NCBI RefSeq assembly: GCF_000725885.1
Contig: NZ_JODR01000028.1
Location: 25,479 to 89,478, forward strand
DNA: 64,000 bases
Direction of reading: 5' to 3'
Source: Streptomyces albus subsp. albus
Lineage (GTDB): Bacteria > Actinomycetota > Actinomycetes > Streptomycetales > Streptomycetaceae
Part shown: piece by piece, positions 43,846-52,648 of the stretch
Layout: the number at the start of each line of letters is the position of its first letter
Position numbering within the stretch: position 1 is the first letter of the stretch
Translations under genes and position numbers: made by a program
Notes under the pieces: generated by a model
Told to the model about the DNA's origin: nothing
The model's database searches: none
Seen by the model: the letters and a program-made list of their open reading frames with translations, nothing else

Positions 43846-44676
43846 ATGCGACTGGCCTTCTCCACGCTCGGTGTCCCCGGCACCCCCCTCCCCGAGGTCC
43901 TGCGCCTGGCCGGCGACTCCGGGTTCCACGGTGTCGAACTGCGCGCCCACCCCGAGGAGCCCGTCCACCCGGGCCTGGACGCGGGCGAACGGCAGGCCGT
44001 CGCCCGGCGGTTCGCCGCCGCCGGTCTCACCCTGCTGTGCCTGGCCGGCTATCCGCGGCTGGCCGCACCCGGCGACGACGCCCCGGTGCTCGCCGAGACC
44101 CGCGCCCTGCTGCACCTCGCGCACGACCTGGGCGCCCCCTACGTACGGGTCTTCCCCGGCGGCGCGCCGGACGACGCCGCGGGCTCGGACGCCGCGGCGG
44201 TCCGCCGGCTGGCCGAGGCCGCCCGGATCGCCGAGGGGCTGGGCGTACGGGTGCTGCTGGAGACGCACGACTCGCATGCGAGGGGCGCCGACGTGGCCCG
44301 CGTACTGAGCGCCGTGGACCACCCGGGCGCCGGCGCCCTGTGGGACGTGATGCACACCTGGCGGGGCGGCGAGGAGCCCGAGACGACCCACCGGCTGCTC
44401 GCCCCGTACCTGGGGTACGTCCAGGTCAAGGACATCCCCTCCCGCGAGGACACCACCCCGCTGCCGCCCGGCGAGGGGGTGCTGCCGCTCGCCGACCTGG
44501 CGGAGGTCCTCACCCGGGCCACCGACGCGGCGACGCCCGCCCCCGGGGCGGGGACGGGCGTCGAGTGGCTGTGCTGGGAGTACGAGAAGCGCTGGTACCC
44601 GCAGGTGCGTGAGCTGCCCGGGCTGCTGCCCGGGGTGCGCACACACCTGCTGGCGCTGCTGGCCGGCGCGGCCTAG
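43846..44676 (+). CDS. sugar phosphate isomerase/epimerase-like TIM-barrel protein
   Basis: This encodes 276 residues. AP-endonuclease-2/xylose-isomerase-like barrel motifs include MRLAFSTLGVPGTPLPEVLR, FHGVELRAH, GAPYVRVFPGG, GVRVLLETHDSHARGADVAR (metal Glu/His), ALWDVMHTWRGGE and YVQVKDIPSRED. A metal-dependent isomerase of the IolE/IolI/inosose-type family is likely, but the substrate is not shown by sequence. It is a single gene between the rbs terminator and a convergent S28 peptidase. Given the iol operon 12 kb away, an inosose-related role is possible but unproven. Confidence 0.83.
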   Translation: MRLAFSTLGVPGTPLPEVLRLAGDSGFHGVELRAHPEEPVHPGLDAGERQAVARRFAAAGLTLLCLAGYPRLAAPGDDAPVLAETRALLHLAHDLGAPYVRVFPGGAPDDAAGSDAAAVRRLAEAARIAEGLGVRVLLETHDSHARGADVARVLSAVDHPGAGALWDVMHTWRGGEEPETTHRLLAPYLGYVQVKDIPSREDTTPLPPGEGVLPLADLAEVLTRATDAATPAPGAGTGVEWLCWEYEKRWYPQVRELPGLLPGVRTHLLALLAGAA

Positions 44677-44701
44677 GACGCCGGGCCCGCGCCTCACGCC
44701 G

Positions 44702-46126
44702 TCACGGGCGGAGGGTCTGGCTCTGCTTCTCCGGCTTGTCCAGCTTCTTGTCGTACGTCGTCAGACGCTGCGGCTTGATATCCGGATCGGGCTTGAGGCC
44801 GGCGAACTTCATCACCATGCGGGTCGCGGCCACCCGGTCCTTCTCCTCCAGGGTGGCGATCTTCGCGCCGTGGTTCTGGTCCGGTGCCCAGAAGACCGCG
44901 GTGTCCTTGTTGTGCCGTCCCGGGCGGAAGGGCTCGGCGCCCCACGGGTCGTTCTCGCCGTAGATGTAGAGCATCTGCGAGGAGTTGTGGCGCACCCAGC
45001 GGTCGATGTCGCGCATCGCCTTGTCGTGCTTGTTGAAGGTCATCGGGATGTCACGCGGCACGTAGGTGCGCGGCACGTTCAGCCCCGGGTACCTGCGCAC
45101 GTCGTCCAGCAGCGGCTCCTCGTAGTCGGGGGAGCCCATCTGGGTGCCGGCCTGGTAGTAGTACGGCACGTACGGGGTCATGCCCTGGTCGGTGCCGGCC
45201 GACCAGCCGCCCACCTCGTCCGCCCACTTGTAGAGCGTGTCCGTGGAGGCGTCGGGCGAGGGCACCTGGTCGCAGTCCTTGAGCAGGTGGTACTGCCAGT
45301 AGCCCCACACCAGGTCCTGGGCGACCAGTTCGAACGCCTTGTCGGCGCTGCCGGCGAGCTTGAAGGTGTAGTCGTTCTCCTTCGCCCACTTCTTGATGCG
45401 GGGGACCATCTCGCCGCGGCGCTCGAAGATCTCGTGCTGCACGCTGTTGAGACGGTCGCGGCACTCCTTGGTGCCGACGTTCTTGAAGAACCGGGAGTAG
45501 GCCGAGTCCTCGTCGTTGCGGACGTCGTTGGGGGCGACGTAGGGGACGGTGCCGTCCATGTCCTGCGGGTAGAAGCGGCGGTAGTACGTGGCCGTCATCC
45601 CGCCCTTGCTGCCGCCGGTGGCGATCCAGTTCTTGCCGTAGATCTTCTTGAGCGCCTGGTAGATGCGGTGCTGGTCGCTGGCGGCCTGCCAGATGGTCAG
45701 CTTCGACCAGTCGGCGGGGTCGGGCCGGGAGGGGGTGAAGAACCGGTACTCCATGGAGACCTGGTTGCCGTCCGTCAACTGCGTCGGCTCACTGCGGCTG
45801 GGGCTGGTGTTGAGGTTGTAGCCGCCGGTGTAGAAGACGGTGGGGCGGTTCGTGTCCCGGTGCAGGATGGATATGCGCTGCTTGAACGTGCCCTTGCCGG
45901 GGTGCCGGTGATCGACCGGCTGCTTGTACTCGAGCACGAAAAAGCGGTACCCGTCGACGGGCTTCTCCTCGATGAGGCTCATCCCGGGTACCGCGAGGAT
46001 GCGGTCCTTGATGTCGGTGCCGCCACCGGACGGTGCGCCTGTCACGGCACCCGCCGGCGTGCTGCCGACACCGACGGTGCCTATCAGCATCGCCGAGGAC
46101 AGCACCCATCTGAGCGTCTTACGCAT
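44702..46126 (-). CDS. secreted S28-family serine peptidase
   Basis: This encodes 474 residues from an ATG preceded by AAGGGGAGGG. A signal peptide (1-27) ends near TPAGA. S28/PS-10-type features are VEEKPVDGYRFFVLEYKQPV in pattern, YTGGYNLNTSPSRSEPTQLT, and the nucleophile motif WIATGGSKGGMTATYYRRFY (GxSxG-type, Ser in GGSKGG). The C-terminal charge-relay candidates are YIYGENDPWGAEPF and PDQNHGAKIA. Such streptomycete enzymes are exported tripeptidyl or prolyl aminopeptidases acting on peptides outside the cell. The gene converges with the isomerase and diverges from the NUDIX gene. Confidence 0.88.
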   Translation of the reverse strand: MRKTLRWVLSSAMLIGTVGVGSTPAGAVTGAPSGGGTDIKDRILAVPGMSLIEEKPVDGYRFFVLEYKQPVDHRHPGKGTFKQRISILHRDTNRPTVFYTGGYNLNTSPSRSEPTQLTDGNQVSMEYRFFTPSRPDPADWSKLTIWQAASDQHRIYQALKKIYGKNWIATGGSKGGMTATYYRRFYPQDMDGTVPYVAPNDVRNDEDSAYSRFFKNVGTKECRDRLNSVQHEIFERRGEMVPRIKKWAKENDYTFKLAGSADKAFELVAQDLVWGYWQYHLLKDCDQVPSPDASTDTLYKWADEVGGWSAGTDQGMTPYVPYYYQAGTQMGSPDYEEPLLDDVRRYPGLNVPRTYVPRDIPMTFNKHDKAMRDIDRWVRHNSSQMLYIYGENDPWGAEPFRPGRHNKDTAVFWAPDQNHGAKIATLEEKDRVAATRMVMKFAGLKPDPDIKPQRLTTYDKKLDKPEKQSQTLRP

Positions 46127-46271
46127 ACACCCTCCCCTTGCATCGCCGAAAACCGTCGTGAACCTATCGGCGTCCGCCCCGCTCCGCCAGACCCCGGGAA
46201 CGGTGAAATGCCCGCATAGGGGAGAGCGCACACCGCTCAGCGGTGCCCGGGACAGCACCGGCGGCCGGGTC

Positions 46272-46277
46272 TACGCT
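46272..46277 (+). promoter_or_regulatory. -10 box TACGCT, predicted leaderless start for the NUDIX gene
   Basis: TACGCT is followed by 6 bases and then ATG at 46284. Confidence 0.5.
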
Positions 46278-46283
46278 GCGGAC

Positions 46284-46781
46284 ATGACCGATCCCGCAAC
46301 CCCGCTCCCGTCCGCCCCGCTGGCCACGGGCCCGCGCGGGATGCGCCTGCTCTCCTTCCACCGCGAGCCGGAGGAGACCCGCTTCCCGGACGCCCCCGTC
46401 GCCTACGTCCTGCTGGCCGTGAGGCACGAGGGCCGGCTGCTGATGGTGCACGTCCGCAGCCGGTCCTGCTGGGAACTGCCCGGCGGCGGCATCGAGGAGG
46501 GCGAGACACCGCGCCAGGCGGCGGCCCGCGAACTGCGCGAGGAGACCGGCCAGACGGTGGACGCCGACGCACTGCGGTTCGCCGGCTTCTCCCGCACGGC
46601 GCTGGGCCCCGGGCAACGGGTGCTGTACGGGGCGGTGTTCACCGGCGCGCTGGAGCGGGTGCTGCCCTTCACCCCCTCCGAGGAGATTTCCGCCGTCCAC
46701 TGGCGCACGGGCGACGAGCCCCTGCCCTTCGGCGAGGTGCAGACGGTGGACGAGTACGTGGTGCGGCTGTGCGAGGGCTGA
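46284..46781 (+). CDS. NUDIX hydrolase
   Basis: This encodes 165 residues. A complete Nudix box is at about 68-90 (GGGIEEGETPRQAAARELRE followed by ETGQ), binding divalent metal and hydrolysing nucleoside-diphosphate-linked compounds. VAYVLLAVRHEGRLLMVHVR precedes it; WRTGDEPLPFGEVQTVDEYV follows. The precise substrate is unknown. The ATG at 46284 is supported by a TACGCT -10 box, so the mRNA may be leaderless. Confidence 0.88.
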   Translation: MTDPATPLPSAPLATGPRGMRLLSFHREPEETRFPDAPVAYVLLAVRHEGRLLMVHVRSRSCWELPGGGIEEGETPRQAAARELREETGQTVDADALRFAGFSRTALGPGQRVLYGAVFTGALERVLPFTPSEEISAVHWRTGDEPLPFGEVQTVDEYVVRLCEG

Positions 46782-46798
46782 GAGCCGCGGGGGGTGCC

Positions 46799-46858
46799 GC
46801 ACGGCCCTGCGCCGGGTGCCCCGCACAAGCACGGCTCTGCGCCGGGTGCCGCGCACAA
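46799..46858. repeat. two 30-bp direct repeats after the NUDIX gene
   Basis: Two tandem copies of a 30-base unit of type GCACGGCCCTGCGCCGGGTG plus 10 bases, with two or three differences, lie between the NUDIX stop and the shared terminator. Confidence 0.8.
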
Positions 46859-46861
46859 CAG

Positions 46862-46903
46862 GGCGGGGCGGCCGTGGTGTCCGGTCACCACGGCCGCCCC
46901 GCC
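46862..46903. terminator. bidirectional terminator between NUDIX and ABC genes
   Basis: A perfect 18-bp stem (GGCGGGGCGGCCGTGGTG with its complement) and a 6-base loop TCCGGT lie between the ends of the two convergent genes. Confidence 0.8.
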
Positions 46904-46923
46904 GTCATCGGGCGCCGCGCAGG

Positions 46924-49900
46924 TCACACCACGGCGGGCTCGGAGTCGTCCAGTCCGCCGCCGCCGGCGAAGGTCTTCCACAGCTGCGCGTACCGCCCGC
47001 CGAGCGCCACCAGTTCGGCGTGCGTACCGTCCTCCACCACCTTGCCGTGGTCCAGGACGACCACCCGGTCGGCCCGCGCGGCGGTGGACAGCCGGTGGGC
47101 GACCACCAGCGTGGTGCGGGAGCCGGCCAGCCGGTCCGTGGCCTGGTTGACCAGCGCCTCGGTGGCCAGGTCCAGCGCCGCGGTCGCCTCGTCCAGGAGC
47201 AGGATGGCCGGCTTGACCAGCTCCGCGCGGGCCAGTGCCAGCAACTGCCGCTGGCCCGCGGACAGATTGCGGCCCCGCTCGTCGACCTGGTGCAGATAGC
47301 CGCCCGGCAGCGAGGCGATCATGTCGTGCGCGCCGACGGCCCGTGCGGCGGCCTCCACCTCGGCGTCGCTCGCGTCCATCCGGCCGTAGGCGATGGCGTC
47401 CCGCACGGTGCCCGGGAAGAGATACGGCTCCTGGGGCACCACACCGAGCCGGTGCCGGTAGGCGGTCAGATCGATCTCCCGCAGGTCGTGTCCGTCCACC
47501 AGGACGGCACCCGCGCTGGGGTCGTAGAACCGGGCCACGAGCTTGACGAGGGTGGACTTGCCCGCACCCGTCTCGCCCACGAAGGCGACGGTCTGCCCGG
47601 CCGGGACCGTCAGATCGATGTCCGAGAGCGCCCGCTCCTCGCCCTGCCCGGCGGTGCCCGCCGGGTCCGCGGTGGCGTAGCGGAAGTCCACACCGCGGAA
47701 GGTGATCTCGCCGCGCAGCTCGGACACGGGGTGCGGCGCCTCGGGCAGCGGGGTGCTGCTCCGCTCCCGCAGCAGCTCCTGGATGCGGCGCAGCGAGACG
47801 GCCGCCTGCTGGTAGCCGTCGAAGACCTGCGAGAGCTGCTGCACGGGGGCGAAGAACAGCTCGATGTAGAGCAGGTACGCCACCAGGGCGCCCGCCGTGA
47901 GGGTGCCGTTCTCGATGCGTGAGGCGCCGACGACGAGCACGGCGGCGGTGGCCAGGGAGGCCAGCAGCTGGACGAAGGGGAAGTAGACGGAGATCAGCCA
48001 CTGGCCGCGCACCCGCGCCTGGCGGTATCCGTCGCTGCGCCGCTCGAACCGGTCGGCCCCGCGCTCCTCGGCCCGGTAGGCCTGCACCATCCGCAGTCCG
48101 GCCACCGACTCCTGGAGGTCCGCGTTGACCCTGCTGACCCGCTCCCGGGCCAGTTCGTAGGCCCGGACGCTGTGCCGGCGGAAGAAGACCGTGCCGACGA
48201 CCAGCAGCGGCAGCGTCGCGAAGACGACCAGCGCGAGCTGGAGGTCGAGGAACAGCAGGGCGCCCATGATGCCCAGGAAGGTGAACAGCGAGACGACGGC
48301 GGTCACCAGGCCGGTCTGGAGGAACGTGGAGAGGGCGTCCACGTCGGTCGTCATCCGGGTCATCACGGCGCCCGCCTGGTGCCGCTCGTAGTAGTCGAGT
48401 CCCAGACGCTGCAGCTGCGCGAAGATCTTCACCCGCAGGGCGTACAGCACGCGTTCACCGGTGCGCCCGGTCAGCAGCAGCGAACCGATCTGCGCGCCCC
48501 ACTGGGCGACCACCACGGCGAGCGCCACACCGGAGGCGAACCAGACGGCGCCCAGTGCGCCCTTTTCCACACCGTCGTCGATGCCGTGCCGGATCAGCAC
48601 GGGCAGCAGCAGTCCGAACCCGGCGTCGAGTGCGGCGAAGACGAGCGCGACGATCAGGGCCGCGCCGAAACCGTGCAGCAGACGGCGCAGCCCGTAGCTC
48701 TTCTCGGGCTGCTCCGCGCGCTCCTCGTCGATGTCGGGCACATCGTCGGCGGGCGGCAGCGCGGCCACCTTGGCGAGGAGTTCGGGGCTGCCGGGCAGTC
48801 CGGCCAGTTCGGAGGCGAAGGTGCCGGGGCGCCCCGCCTGGGCGGCGGCCACCCCGGAGGTGCCCGCGCCGCTCCCCTCCCCTTGCGCGTCGTCCTCCTC
48901 GCGCCGCCACAGCCCGGGGGTGATGCCCTCGACCGTGTCGTGCGCGTCGTGGACGGCCATGCCCGCCGGGTCGCGTTCGACCTCGCCCAGTTCGTCCGGG
49001 TCGGTCAGCAGCTTCCGGTAGAGGGCGCAGCGCCCGGTCAGCTCCTCGTGGGTGCCGATGTCGGCCAGCCGTCCCCCGTCGAGGACGGCGATACGGTCGG
49101 CCAGCGCGAGGGTGGACTGGCGGTGGGCGATCAGCAGGGTGGTGCGGCCCGCCATCACACCGCGCAGCGCGTCGTGGATCTCGTGCTCGACGCGGGCGTC
49201 CACGGCGGAGGTCGCGTCGTCCAGGAGCAGCAGCCGCGGGTCGCTGAGCAGGGCGCGGGCCAGGGCTATGCGCTGGCGCTGGCCGCCGGAGAGGGTCAGT
49301 CCCTGTTCGCCGACGGCGGTGTCGTAGCCGTCGGGCAGCTCCTGGATGAAACGGTCCGCCTGGGCGGCCTCGGCGGCGGCGCGGATCTGTTCGTCGGTGG
49401 CGTCGGGCGCCCCGTAGGCGATGTTCTCGCGGATGGTCGAGGAGAAGAGGAAGGGGTTCTCGGGGACCAGTCCGATGGCGCCGCGCAGCGAGTCGAGTGT
49501 CAGCTCGCGGACGTCCTGGCCGCCGACGCGCACGGCGCCGCCGGTCACGTCGTAGTAGCGCGGCAGCAGCATCGAGACGGTGGACTTGCCGCTGCCGCTG
49601 GCTCCCACCAGGGCCACGGTCTCACCCGGTTCGACCCGCAGGCTGAAGCCGTCCAGCACGGGGTTGTCCGGGGTGTAGCCGAAGGTGACGTCGTCGAACT
49701 CGACGGAGGCGTCGGCCGCCTCGGGCAGCTCCCGCGCGTCGGGGCTCTCGGCCATCTGCGGTTCGGTGTCGATCAGGTCGTAGACCCGTTCGACACCGGC
49801 GCGGGCCTGCTGGCCGACGGTCAGCATCATCGCCAGCATCCGCACCGGGCCCACCAGCTGGGCCAGGTAGGTGGAGAAGGCGACGAAGGTGCCGAGGGTG

Positions 49901-50745
49901 ATCTGGCCGCGGGTGGCCATCCAGCCGCCGAGCGCCAGCATCGCGACCTGGCCGAGGGACGGCACCGTCTGGAGGGCGGGGGTGTAGCGGGCGTTGAGGC
50001 GCACGGTGCGCAGCCGGCCCGCGAACAGTCTGCGGCCGGCCTGCCGCAGTTTGCCGGTCTCCTGCGCCTCCTGGCCGAACCCCTTGACCACCCGTACGCC
50101 GGTGACGGAGCCGTCCACCACGGAGGCGACCGCGCCGGCCTGCTGCTGCGCGTACCAGGTGGCGGGGAACAGCCGTTTGCGGCTGCGGTCGGCCACCCAC
50201 CACAGCAGCGGGAAGACCGCCAGCGACACCAGGGTCAGCAGCGGTGAGAGGACGACCATCACGACCAGCGCCACCAGGAACAGCAGCACGTTGCCGATCA
50301 TCATGGGCAGCATGAACAGCAGGCTCTGCACCAGTTGCAGGTCGCTGGTACCGCGCCCGACGACCTGGCCGGTGGACAGCTCGTCCTGGCTGCGGCCGTC
50401 CAGCCGGACGATCGAGCGGTACATCTCGGTGCGCAGGTCGTGCTGGACGTCCAGTGCCAGCCGCCCGCCGTAGTAGCGGCGGGCGTAGGTGAGGACGTAG
50501 ACGACGGCGGCGGCGGCCACCAGCAGCCCGATCCACGTCCAGATGCTGCCCTTGCCGCCGACCACCACGTCATCGATGATGATCTTGGTCAGCAGTGGGA
50601 CCAGCGCCATGATCGCCATACCGCCGAGCGAGGCGCCCAGTGCGAGCACCACCGCCCGTTTGTACCGCCAGCAGTATCCGGCCAGGCGCCGGGCCCATCC
50701 CCGCCCTGCCGGACGCGCGGACCGGTCGGTGCTGTCCTCCGTCAC
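46924..50745 (-). CDS. single-chain ABC exporter (TMD-NBD-TMD-NBD) with asymmetric ATP sites
   Basis: This encodes 1273 residues from a GTG preceded by GGGAG: two type-IV exporter halves fused. Half 1 (about 20-590) has six helices, Walker A VALVGASGSGKSTVSMLL, C-loop LTLSGGQRQRIALARALL, and Walker B LLLLDDATSAVDARVE, where Asp replaces the catalytic Glu. Half 2 (about 690-1265) has VAFVGETGAGKSTLVKLVAR, C-loop NLSAGQRQLLALARAELV, and ILLLDEATAALDLATE with the Glu. It therefore has one degenerate and one consensus ATP site, as in TM287/288- or LmrCD-type heterodimers. A linker of about 90 residues joins the halves. The substrate is unknown, possibly lipid or drug. Confidence 0.93.
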   Translation of the reverse strand: MTEDSTDRSARPAGRGWARRLAGYCWRYKRAVVLALGASLGGMAIMALVPLLTKIIIDDVVVGGKGSIWTWIGLLVAAAAVVYVLTYARRYYGGRLALDVQHDLRTEMYRSIVRLDGRSQDELSTGQVVGRGTSDLQLVQSLLFMLPMMIGNVLLFLVALVVMVVLSPLLTLVSLAVFPLLWWVADRSRKRLFPATWYAQQQAGAVASVVDGSVTGVRVVKGFGQEAQETGKLRQAGRRLFAGRLRTVRLNARYTPALQTVPSLGQVAMLALGGWMATRGQITLGTFVAFSTYLAQLVGPVRMLAMMLTVGQQARAGVERVYDLIDTEPQMAESPDARELPEAADASVEFDDVTFGYTPDNPVLDGFSLRVEPGETVALVGASGSGKSTVSMLLPRYYDVTGGAVRVGGQDVRELTLDSLRGAIGLVPENPFLFSSTIRENIAYGAPDATDEQIRAAAEAAQADRFIQELPDGYDTAVGEQGLTLSGGQRQRIALARALLSDPRLLLLDDATSAVDARVEHEIHDALRGVMAGRTTLLIAHRQSTLALADRIAVLDGGRLADIGTHEELTGRCALYRKLLTDPDELGEVERDPAGMAVHDAHDTVEGITPGLWRREEDDAQGEGSGAGTSGVAAAQAGRPGTFASELAGLPGSPELLAKVAALPPADDVPDIDEERAEQPEKSYGLRRLLHGFGAALIVALVFAALDAGFGLLLPVLIRHGIDDGVEKGALGAVWFASGVALAVVVAQWGAQIGSLLLTGRTGERVLYALRVKIFAQLQRLGLDYYERHQAGAVMTRMTTDVDALSTFLQTGLVTAVVSLFTFLGIMGALLFLDLQLALVVFATLPLLVVGTVFFRRHSVRAYELARERVSRVNADLQESVAGLRMVQAYRAEERGADRFERRSDGYRQARVRGQWLISVYFPFVQLLASLATAAVLVVGASRIENGTLTAGALVAYLLYIELFFAPVQQLSQVFDGYQQAAVSLRRIQELLRERSSTPLPEAPHPVSELRGEITFRGVDFRYATADPAGTAGQGEERALSDIDLTVPAGQTVAFVGETGAGKSTLVKLVARFYDPSAGAVLVDGHDLREIDLTAYRHRLGVVPQEPYLFPGTVRDAIAYGRMDASDAEVEAAARAVGAHDMIASLPGGYLHQVDERGRNLSAGQRQLLALARAELVKPAILLLDEATAALDLATEALVNQATDRLAGSRTTLVVAHRLSTAARADRVVVLDHGKVVEDGTHAELVALGGRYAQLWKTFAGGGGLDDSEPAVV

Positions 50746-50881
50746 GATGCTCCCTGTCCCTTCACGTCGGGCTGCGGCCTGTGTCCGCGAAAAGGCCCAA
50801 CGCCCCCAGGTCAGGTTTTCATCCCGTACGACGATCGCTCAGGTGTGCACCGGGCGCATGTCAGGGTGCGCCAGGCGCGCG

Positions 50882-51997
50882 TCAGGGGTGCGGCAGGCGC
50901 ACGGCCAGCCGGTAGAGCCGGGTGACCTGTTGGGCACTCTCGTTGTCGTCGCTGGCCAGCAGCAGCTCCAGCCGGCCGTGGGCACGTCCGGCGACCGCCA
51001 TCGCCTCGATGTTGTCCAGCAGCGGGTTCGGCTGCGGGGACGGATTGGGGGCGCCCAGGTCCGGGCAGTCGCCCAGATCGGCGAGGAGCGTCTTGCGCAC
51101 CGGCCGCACCCCGCCCTGCCCCGTGTGCAGCCGCGCCACGTCGCGCACGTCGCCCGCCCGGCGCGGATCGGCCAGGTACAGCCGGATGGTGTTCGCCTTG
51201 GTGACCACGTCGTAGCCGCGCTCCAGCACCAGCAGGCGGCCGTCGCCGGCCGCGGCGATCTCCGCGACCGCCAGCCCGTCGTCCACCGGATAGGCCCACT
51301 GGGCGACCGGCAGTGCCTGCCCTCCCGGCTGCCGGTCCTTCGGCAGCCGCCAGTTCTGGAAGCGCACCAGAGGGCGCCCGGCCCCGTCGGTGCCGTCCCC
51401 GCGCAACGGCCCCTCCATCGAGGCCGTGAGCCGGTGTCCGCCGCGCCAGGCCGTCAGCCCCTCGAAGGTCTGGTTGCGCTGCGCCCTCCCGTCCGGCTCG
51501 ACGCGCAGCATCGCCGGCACCGGCAGCCGTTCCCCGGTGAAGGTGCCGTCCGCCGCGTACCGCCCGATGGACGGTTCCGTCTCCGAGGTGACCAGCCTGC
51601 TGCCGTCACGCCGGACGACCAGCCCCTCCGAGTCGAGCGGTGCGCCGTTCGCGTCCGCCAGCGGCGCCGCGCCGACCGTACGGGCGTGCGGTACGGGGCC
51701 GCGGGCGACGTCCAGTGTGAAGAGCGCCGAGCGGTCGGAGAGCGCCACGTAGCGGCCGTGGTCGTCGGGCGCCAGCGCGGAGAGGCCGGCCACCGGCAGG
51801 CCGCGGAACGTCGTCTTGTCGAGGGAGTCGGACCAGCCGCGGATCGCCACGGAGGACGAACAGGCGTGCTGCTGGCGGGCTTCCGGGCCCGCCCGGTGCC
51901 GTGCGGCGGCGGGGGCGGCGGTGGCCGTCTGGACGGTGACGCATCCGGCCAGGGCCGCGGCGGCGGTCGCGAGGGCGAGCGGGATACGCAGACGCAT
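50882..51997 (-). CDS. secreted phytase-like/esterase-like beta-propeller lipoprotein
   Basis: This encodes 371 residues from ATG 51995-51997, preceded by GAAGGGG. A lipoprotein signal (ALATAAAALAGC, Cys at about 19) is followed by a region with repeated beta-strand motifs. These include LPVAGLSALAPDDHGRYVAL, LDSEGLVVRRDGSRLVTSET, QTFEGLTAWRGGHRLTASME, and LLDNIEAMAVAGRAHGRLEL. These match the esterase-like/phytase-like family (DUF1619-type propeller) in actinomycetes. Activity is not established; a phosphatase or sugar-lactone-like role is possible. It is separated from the ABC exporter by 136 bases on the same strand. Confidence 0.8.
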   Translation of the reverse strand: MRLRIPLALATAAAALAGCVTVQTATAAPAAARHRAGPEARQQHACSSSVAIRGWSDSLDKTTFRGLPVAGLSALAPDDHGRYVALSDRSALFTLDVARGPVPHARTVGAAPLADANGAPLDSEGLVVRRDGSRLVTSETEPSIGRYAADGTFTGERLPVPAMLRVEPDGRAQRNQTFEGLTAWRGGHRLTASMEGPLRGDGTDGAGRPLVRFQNWRLPKDRQPGGQALPVAQWAYPVDDGLAVAEIAAAGDGRLLVLERGYDVVTKANTIRLYLADPRRAGDVRDVARLHTGQGGVRPVRKTLLADLGDCPDLGAPNPSPQPNPLLDNIEAMAVAGRAHGRLELLLASDDNESAQQVTRLYRLAVRLPHP

Positions 51998-52430
51998 GGG
52001 TGGGCCCCTTCGCGGTGACGGTCGGCAGGCGGTGCCGTGGGACGGCGGCACGCTAGCCCTGCCGCCGGGCCCCCGCCACAACGCCCTGCCACTCACCGGG
52101 AAACAGGGGATGTACGGCGACGGATGTGCGGCGCGGCGTGTACCGGCGCACCACCGCCGGGCGAACGGGCAGCGAGGTTCCGGGGCGGGCCGGGGGGAGG
52201 CAGTGGGGGCGGGGGTCAGGAGAGGCGGCCGGCTGGCGGTCCGGTACGAGCCACAGGCTCGCCCGGTACCGCAGCCGGCCACCGGCGGCGCGTCCCTGGG
52301 TGCGCTCAGGCCGGCACCCCCCACGAGGCCGGCTCTGTCTGCGCTCCGCGCCGCCTTCCCGCGCGGGATCGCTCGTGCAGTCTGTCGGGAACTTCCACGG
52401 AATGCACATCGCAGGGACACCGACCGATCA

Positions 52431-52459
52431 AAATCAGTAACGTCCCGTATTAAATCAGT
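52431..52459. promoter_or_regulatory. direct repeat AAATCAGT, 21-bp spacing
   Basis: Two AAATCAGT octamers start 21 bases apart (two helical turns) inside the most AT-rich part of the gap. They could be a promoter-proximal binding site for the minus-strand lipoprotein gene. Confidence 0.4.
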
Positions 52460-52595
52460 GGCGCTAGGTGACGGAGTGCAGGACAGTCGGGCTTCCCGTC
52501 AAGTCCGCCCCGACCTGCGCGGTTCGTCACTCCGTATCCGGACGGTTCCGCAAATGCGTACGGACGCGCGGAAGGGCCGGGTGCGCAACACGACC

Positions 52596-52621
52596 AAAAA
52601 GGCGCTCATCTCCGCAGCGCC
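52596..52621 (-). terminator. terminator after agmatinase gene
   Basis: Read on the minus strand, GGCGCT and AGCGCC flank a 9-base loop and are followed by TTTTT, 27 bases past the stop codon. Confidence 0.75.
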
Positions 52622-52648
52622 CCGGCCCGGACGTCCTCGCGCCCCGGC

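Larger units (their letters stand above)
51998..52648. other. 650-base gap between lipoprotein gene and agmatinase gene
   Basis: No gene is supported. The region near 52190-52240 is G-rich; near 52430-52460 it is unusually AT-rich with AAATCAGT repeated 21 bases apart (52431-52438, 52452-52459). The agmatinase terminator lies at 52596-52621. The lipoprotein-gene promoter must lie here. Confidence 0.6.
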
